From: an uncultured Desulfobulbaceae bacterium
Lineage (GTDB): Bacteria; Desulfobacterota; Desulfobulbia; Desulfobulbales; Desulfocapsaceae
Direction of reading: 5' to 3'
NCBI GenBank assembly: GCA_937910875.1
Contig: CALENA010000017.1
Span: forward strand, 1 to 45,176
Length of the DNA: 45,176 nucleotides
The notes under the pieces were generated by a model that saw nothing but the letters and a program-made list of their open reading frames with translations, was not told where the DNA came from and searched no databases. Numbering within the stretch: the first letter of the stretch is position 1; each line of letters begins with the position of its first letter. Position numbers and translations under genes: made by a program. Below are positions 41,149 through 45,176 of this stretch, piece by piece.

Positions 41149-42798
41149 GTGCAGATAGCCCTGATTCAGATGAACCCGGTGATTGGTGATTTTGCGGTCA
41201 ACAGTGGCAAGATCCTCGCCCGGGCCCGGGCGGCCGCTGAACTGGGCTGTGAGCTGGCCATCTTTCCGGAACTGGCCCTTTCCGGTTACCCGCCCCAGGA
41301 TCTGCTTGATCGGAACTCTTTTCTGGCCGATCATGATCTGGCCCTGCAGCGTCTGGCCGGAGATCTGCCCCCGGGGCTTGCGGTTCTGCTGGGCTGCGTT
41401 GAACAGCGCCCTGCGGCTCGAGGCCGGAGGCTCTATAATGCGGCTCTTCTGCTCAGGGATGGAGCCATTCAGTATCGGGTTCGCAAACAGCTGCTGCCCA
41501 GCTATGATGTCTTTGATGAACGGCGTTATTTTGAGCCTGGCCCTGCGGCCCAACTCCTGCAGCTGGGTGGCCTGACCCTGGCCGTGACGATCTGTGAGGA
41601 TATCTGGCAGGCCGAGATCGGACATTACGGAATCGATCCGGTCCGTGATCTCTTTGATCTGGCCGAGGAACGGGGTCAGCGGATCGACGCGGTGCTCAAC
41701 CTTTCGGCCTCGCCCTTTCAGCGGGACAAAGAGCGGGTCCGTCTGGGCTTGTTCCGGGGGATCTGCGCCAGCCATCAGGTGCCGCTGCTCTTTGTTAATC
41801 AGGTGGGTGGCCAGGATTCCCTGCTCTTTGGCGGGCGCAGTCTGGTCATGGACCGGCAGGGGCGGATCACGGCCAAGGCCCTGGAGTTTGCCGAAGACCT
41901 GCTGGTGGTGGACAGTGAGACCTGGCAGGGTGAGATTCGCTCCCCCGTCGAGGAGGACGAGCTGGCCGCGGTCCATGATGGACTGGTCATGGGGCTGGCC
42001 GATTATGTGCGTAAATGCGGTTTTCGTTCGGTGGTACTGGGGCTCTCCGGTGGAATCGACTCGGCCCTGACCGCTGCCCTGGCTGTTGCGGCCCTGGGGC
42101 CGGAGAACGTCCTGGGGGTGGCCCTGCCTTCGCCCTACAGTTCGGACGAGTCCCTGGCTGATGCCCGGGCCCTGGCGACAAATCTGGGCTGTTCCTTCGA
42201 GGTCATCCCGATTGCCCCGCTGTTCACGGCCTTTCGCGCAAGCCTGGCCCCACTCTTTGCGGATCGGCCCGAGGATCTGACCGAGCAGAATCTCCAGGCC
42301 AGAATCCGCGGCAATCTGCTCATGGCCCTGTCCAACAAGTTTGGTCATCTGCTGCTCTCCACCGGCAACAAGAGTGAGCTGGCCGTGGGCTATTGTACGC
42401 TCTATGGAGATATGAGCGGCGGCCTGGGAGTCATTGCCGATGTGCCCAAGCAACTGGTCTATGAGCTGGCCCGCTATGTGAACCGCAGGCAGGAGCTGAT
42501 CCCGGAGCGGACCATCACCCGGCCACCCACGGCCGAGCTCAAGCCCGGTCAATGCGATCAGGATGACCTGCCGCCCTATGAGATCCTTGATCGCATTCTC
42601 GAACTCTATCTGGAGCAGGGGCTGGGGGTGGCCGCGATCGCGGCACTGGGGTTTGACGAGGCAGTGGTTCGGGACGTGGTCCGGCGCATTCAGGTCAATG
42701 AGTACAAGCGGAAGCAGGCGCCTCTGGGACTCAAAGTGACCAGCAAGGCCTTTGGCTTTGGGCGGCGCTATCCCAATGTCCAGAATTATCATGAATAG
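41149..42798 (+). CDS. nadE: Glutamine-dependent NAD+ synthetase
   Basis: A 549-residue two-domain NadE making NAD+ from deamido-NAD+, ATP and glutamine. The N-terminal glutaminase (nitrilase fold) has Glu41 in IFPELALSGYPP, Lys113 in VRKQLLPSYDVFDE and Cys149 in VTICEDIW. The synthetase domain has the P-loop LGLSGGIDSALT (about 300-305), TGNKSELAVGYCTLYGDMSGG and RPPTAELKPGQ. GTG 41149 is used because AGGAGAGG lies 8 bases upstream and it begins the conserved strand QIALIQMNPVIGD; the frame opens at ATG 41122. The multihaem cytochrome follows after 13 bases. Together with CinA (NMN amidase) it gives two NAD-metabolism genes in this window, though far apart. Confidence 0.96.
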   Translation: MQIALIQMNPVIGDFAVNSGKILARARAAAELGCELAIFPELALSGYPPQDLLDRNSFLADHDLALQRLAGDLPPGLAVLLGCVEQRPAARGRRLYNAALLLRDGAIQYRVRKQLLPSYDVFDERRYFEPGPAAQLLQLGGLTLAVTICEDIWQAEIGHYGIDPVRDLFDLAEERGQRIDAVLNLSASPFQRDKERVRLGLFRGICASHQVPLLFVNQVGGQDSLLFGGRSLVMDRQGRITAKALEFAEDLLVVDSETWQGEIRSPVEEDELAAVHDGLVMGLADYVRKCGFRSVVLGLSGGIDSALTAALAVAALGPENVLGVALPSPYSSDESLADARALATNLGCSFEVIPIAPLFTAFRASLAPLFADRPEDLTEQNLQARIRGNLLMALSNKFGHLLLSTGNKSELAVGYCTLYGDMSGGLGVIADVPKQLVYELARYVNRRQELIPERTITRPPTAELKPGQCDQDDLPPYEILDRILELYLEQGLGVAAIAALGFDEAVVRDVVRRIQVNEYKRKQAPLGLKVTSKAFGFGRRYPNVQNYHE

Positions 42799-42811
42799 GT
42801 GAGAGACGCCC

Positions 42812-44596
42812 ATGGCTGGAAAGAAACGGAAAACAGGGATTGACTCACCACGCATCCGGCAATTGGCCGTGCTCCTGATCACAGTGGTGGTCCTGACGCT
42901 GGTGGTCCGGGAACTGTTCATTAAGCGGCCGGATCAGGTGTATATCACCACCAGTGGTCGCATTGATATGTGTCTTTCCTGTCATCGGGAGGAAAAACTT
43001 GATCCGGCCCATGATCCCAAGGTCATTGGTTGTGCCTCCTGTCACCTGGGCGATCCGCTGTCCATTGACAAGGATCTGGCCCATGCCGGGATGGTTATGA
43101 ATCCCGGTGACCTGCGGGTGGTGGAGAAGACCTGCGGGGTTGAGGGCTGTCATCCCACGGATGTGAAAAAGGTGAAAAATTCACTTATGGCCACCAACCG
43201 GGGTATCCTTGGCACCCTGCTCTATTACTGGGGGGAGACCGAGAGTCGCCACACCGATCTGACCGTGGAAAAGCTGCTTGCAAGCGGTGAGACCTCGCTG
43301 GCCCTGGATTATTACCGGAAACTCTGCGCCACCTGTCATCTGTGGAAACAGAAGAATGATCTGCCAGGAGCCCCTGATTTTTTTAATGAAAAAGGCGGGG
43401 GGTGTACGGCCTGTCATTATATCCTGCCACAAGGTGCAACCCGCAAGGGCGTGACCGAATTTGGGGATGCGGTTCGCAGTGAAGAGAAGAAACCGCATCC
43501 CCTGGTGATCAGAAAGGTCCAGGAGGAAAATTGCATCCGCTGTCATAACCGCTCGGGTCGGATCGGTATCTCCTACACCGGGGTTTTCGAGAGTGAAGGC
43601 TACGGGACGCCTTTTGAAAAGGGTGGAGTGACCTCAAAACAGTTACCCGGAGCCCGTTTTTATCTGGAGCTGGCCCCGGATATCCATCACACCAAAGAGA
43701 TGGCCTGTATTGACTGTCATACCCGCAACGAGATCATGGGCGATGGCACCAGTTACAGCCATTACGAGGAACAACTGGAGATCTCCTGTGAGATGTGTCA
43801 TGTGGCCGGTGGTCCCAGCGGCCTGACCCGCAAGAAGGAACCGGTGACCAATATCAGCCGGCAAGACGGGCAATGGCAGCTGACCGGCAAGGTCAATGAC
43901 AAGGTGTATCCACTCAATCCACCCAAGGCCGGGGTCTGTGATTTTCCGGCCCACAAACGGGTGAGCTGTGAGGCCTGCCATTCCACCTGGGTGCCGCAAT
44001 GCTATGGCTGTCATGCCAAGCGTGACGAGTCCGAGACCCATCTGGACAAATTGACCCTTAAAGAGACTGCGGGGATGTGGGAAGAGGGCCGCTCCTATAT
44101 CCGGTATGAAAAGCCGATGCTGGCCCTCTGGGCCGAAGAAGTGGTGGTGGTCACTCCGGGCTGCCAGGATATCGTGACCCTGATTGACAAGGACGGCAAG
44201 GTTGAGGGTGGTTTTAACCGCTTTACCATGGCCGCCATCAATCCCCATACCACCCAGGCCAAGGGGCGGGACTGTGTGGATTGCCATGCCTCCACCCGGA
44301 CCGTGGGTCTGGGTGAGGGCACGGTCAGCGTCAGGGACGGCAAGTGGTCGTTTCAGGGCGTGGACCAGGGCGTGGATACTGTGGTCGGGCAGACCGTGCC
44401 CTTTGACGCCTTTGTCGATATTGATGGAAAGGCCCTGCAGCACGCCTCCCGGCCGGATCTCAGACCCTTTAACGGCGAGGAACTGCGTAAGATCCTTCGG
44501 GTGGGGCTTTGCGTTGAGTGCCATAAGGAGTACAGCGACCCCATCTGGAAAGAGTACACCAATCAGACACCCTGTCGTCGTCTGCCGGGGCAGTGA
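42812..44596 (+). CDS. Membrane-anchored 12-haem cytochrome c
   Basis: A 594-residue multihaem cytochrome. A basic N-terminus and one hydrophobic helix (about residues 17-36) anchor it with the rest in the periplasm. I count eleven CxxCH motifs (CLSCH, CASCH, CATCH, CTACH, CIRCH, CIDCH, CEMCH, CEACH, CYGCH, CVDCH, CVECH) and one CX4CH (CGVEGCH), so up to twelve haems c. The spacing is irregular, with a long haem-free stretch between CYGCH and CVDCH that looks like a beta domain. I do not recognise it as NrfA, HAO, OmcA or Hmc type. GGTGAGAG precedes the ATG, and it follows nadE by 13 bases. Likely role: periplasmic electron transfer, partner unknown. Confidence 0.88.
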   Translation: MAGKKRKTGIDSPRIRQLAVLLITVVVLTLVVRELFIKRPDQVYITTSGRIDMCLSCHREEKLDPAHDPKVIGCASCHLGDPLSIDKDLAHAGMVMNPGDLRVVEKTCGVEGCHPTDVKKVKNSLMATNRGILGTLLYYWGETESRHTDLTVEKLLASGETSLALDYYRKLCATCHLWKQKNDLPGAPDFFNEKGGGCTACHYILPQGATRKGVTEFGDAVRSEEKKPHPLVIRKVQEENCIRCHNRSGRIGISYTGVFESEGYGTPFEKGGVTSKQLPGARFYLELAPDIHHTKEMACIDCHTRNEIMGDGTSYSHYEEQLEISCEMCHVAGGPSGLTRKKEPVTNISRQDGQWQLTGKVNDKVYPLNPPKAGVCDFPAHKRVSCEACHSTWVPQCYGCHAKRDESETHLDKLTLKETAGMWEEGRSYIRYEKPMLALWAEEVVVVTPGCQDIVTLIDKDGKVEGGFNRFTMAAINPHTTQAKGRDCVDCHASTRTVGLGEGTVSVRDGKWSFQGVDQGVDTVVGQTVPFDAFVDIDGKALQHASRPDLRPFNGEELRKILRVGLCVECHKEYSDPIWKEYTNQTPCRRLPGQ

Positions 44597-44608
44597 TCAG
44601 ATTTTTGC

Positions 44609-44637
44609 TTGCCAAAACGTACGCGATGACGTACTCT
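44609..44637 (+). promoter_or_regulatory. yefM-yoeB promoter with paired GTAC operator
   Basis: TTGCCA (44609-44614), 17 bases, TACTCT (44632-44637). Two GTAC cores, CGTACG (44618-44623) and CGTACT (44630-44635), lie in the spacer and -10 box, centred 12 bases apart. E. coli yefM-yoeB has paired palindromes with TGTACA cores, from memory also 12 bases apart, so this is a plausible autorepression site. Confidence 0.6.
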
Positions 44638-44664
44638 TTGGGCAGGTTATGAAAGGAGGGGGAA

Positions 44665-44907
44665 ATGGCAACAGTGACAATTACAGAGGCTCGGTCTAAC
44701 CTCTATGGTCTGGTTGATCAGGTGACGGCAGCGCACCGGCCGGTGACCATTAAGGGGAAGCGGGCAAGTGCAATCCTGGTAGCGGAAGAGGATTGGCAGG
44801 CGATTCAGGAGACCTTGTCTCTTCTTTCTGTGCCTGGAATGCGGGAGTCTATTCGTGAGGGCCTTCAGACCCCCGTGACAGAGTGTTCCAAGGAACTTGA
44901 TTGGTGA
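44665..44907 (+). CDS. yefM: YefM/Phd-family antitoxin
   Basis: An 80-residue antitoxin. The N-terminal Phd/YefM fold reads TVTITEARSNLYGLVDQVTAAHRPVTIKGK...AILVAEEDWQAIQETL, and the C-terminal part (about 56-80) is the disordered toxin-binding tail. AAAGGAGGGGGAA precedes the ATG. Its stop overlaps the toxin GTG (GTGA, 44904-44907). Predicted to bind the GTAC-paired operator upstream together with its toxin. Confidence 0.92.
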   Translation: MATVTITEARSNLYGLVDQVTAAHRPVTIKGKRASAILVAEEDWQAIQETLSLLSVPGMRESIREGLQTPVTECSKELDW

Positions 44908-45167
44908 GTTGGTCTCTGGTCTATACCAGGCAGGCCCAGAAGGACGCGGGGAAGATCAGTCGCTCAGGTTTGAAGGCACAGGTTGAAAAACTGCTGGTGA
45001 TTCTGGCAGAAAATCCTTTCCAGAATCCTCCCCCCTATGAGAAACTCGTTGGTGATTTGGGCGGTGCCTTCTCACGGCGGATTAATATCCACCATCGTCT
45101 GGTTTATCAGGTGCTGAAAGAGGAGCGGGTGGTCAAGGTGATCCGTCTGTGGACTCATTATCAATAA
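44904..45167 (+). CDS. yoeB: YoeB/Txe-family toxin
   Basis: An 87-residue RelE-superfamily mRNA interferase. It starts VSWSLVYTRQAQKDAGKI and has NPFQNPPPYEKLVGDLGGAFSRRINIHHRLVYQV and the terminal WTHYQ, matching the YoeB catalytic Glu/Arg/His/Tyr set: Glu in EKLVGDL, Arg in SRRIN, HHRLVY and the C-terminal His-Tyr. The GTG at 44904 overlaps the antitoxin stop and has AAGGAAC upstream; the frame also allows TTG 44901. Base composition is like its neighbours, unlike the AT-rich modules at the start of the window. Confidence 0.93.
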   Translation: MSWSLVYTRQAQKDAGKISRSGLKAQVEKLLVILAENPFQNPPPYEKLVGDLGGAFSRRINIHHRLVYQVLKEERVVKVIRLWTHYQ

Positions 45168-45176
45168 GCGTGGTAA

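Noticed and set aside
40984-42921. 645-codon open frame on the minus strand opposite nadE
   Set aside because: Its composition (Gln, Gly, Arg, Pro-rich, no domain) is that of an antisense shadow of a GC-rich gene; nadE is certain on the plus strand.

Overview
The window looks like chromosomal DNA of an anaerobic Desulfobacterota bacterium, most likely near the Desulfobulbales. This is inferred from gene content: a DVU0298-type HEAT-repeat protein, a class I fumarase, many PAS/GAF sensor kinases, a sigma-54 activator, a TauE/SafE exporter with a large periplasmic domain, a cytoplasmic-looking molybdopterin oxidoreductase with its four-cluster ferredoxin subunit, and a 12-haem cytochrome c. No rRNA or tRNA gene was seen.

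Region 1 (1-2850) is AT-rich and unlike the rest. It holds three toxin-antitoxin modules (RelE with a Phd/HTH hybrid antitoxin, HigBA on the minus strand, VapBC) and a decayed copy of the first toxin. Imperfect palindromes resembling integron attC sites separate them. I read it as the end of a sedentary integron cassette array whose integrase lies outside the window. The array ends at a 162-bp MITE-like element; a second, inverted copy sits at 39990-40151, where it supplies the last codons and stop of a sensor kinase.

Region 2 (3100-13970) is housekeeping: the HEAT-repeat protein, a nitrilase fused to an RfaE2/HldE-type heptose-phosphate adenylyltransferase, and the minus-strand run mnmA-mtaB-cinA-recA. 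Divergent from mnmA is a U32/TrhP-like gene, so three anticodon-loop tRNA-modification genes are clustered. A small gene with a well-formed promoter and a leader hairpin, a membrane protein and fumarase follow.

Region 3 (14298-23000) has a dCache/PAS sensor kinase, a left-handed beta-helix acyl/nucleotidyltransferase-like protein, lon (with an unusual Lys/Ala-rich tail) followed by mltG, and a LysE-type exporter.

Region 4 (23200-40850) is dominated by signalling. A PEP-synthase-like protein, a fused tyrosine phosphatase/YkgJ-like protein and an NtrC-family activator form one operon. Just downstream, a sigma-54 -24/-12 promoter precedes a small membrane protein, a sensor kinase, a single-domain response regulator and a GAF-PAS-DHp protein without an ATPase domain. 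Then come the TauE exporter, the molybdoenzyme pair, and a hybrid kinase with a DUF3365-like sensor lacking the haem motif. I infer that this block senses and controls a redox (probably sulfur oxyanion) pathway; the substrate cannot be read from sequence.

Region 5 (40850-45176) has nadE, the 12-haem cytochrome and a YefM-YoeB toxin-antitoxin pair with a paired operator inside its promoter.
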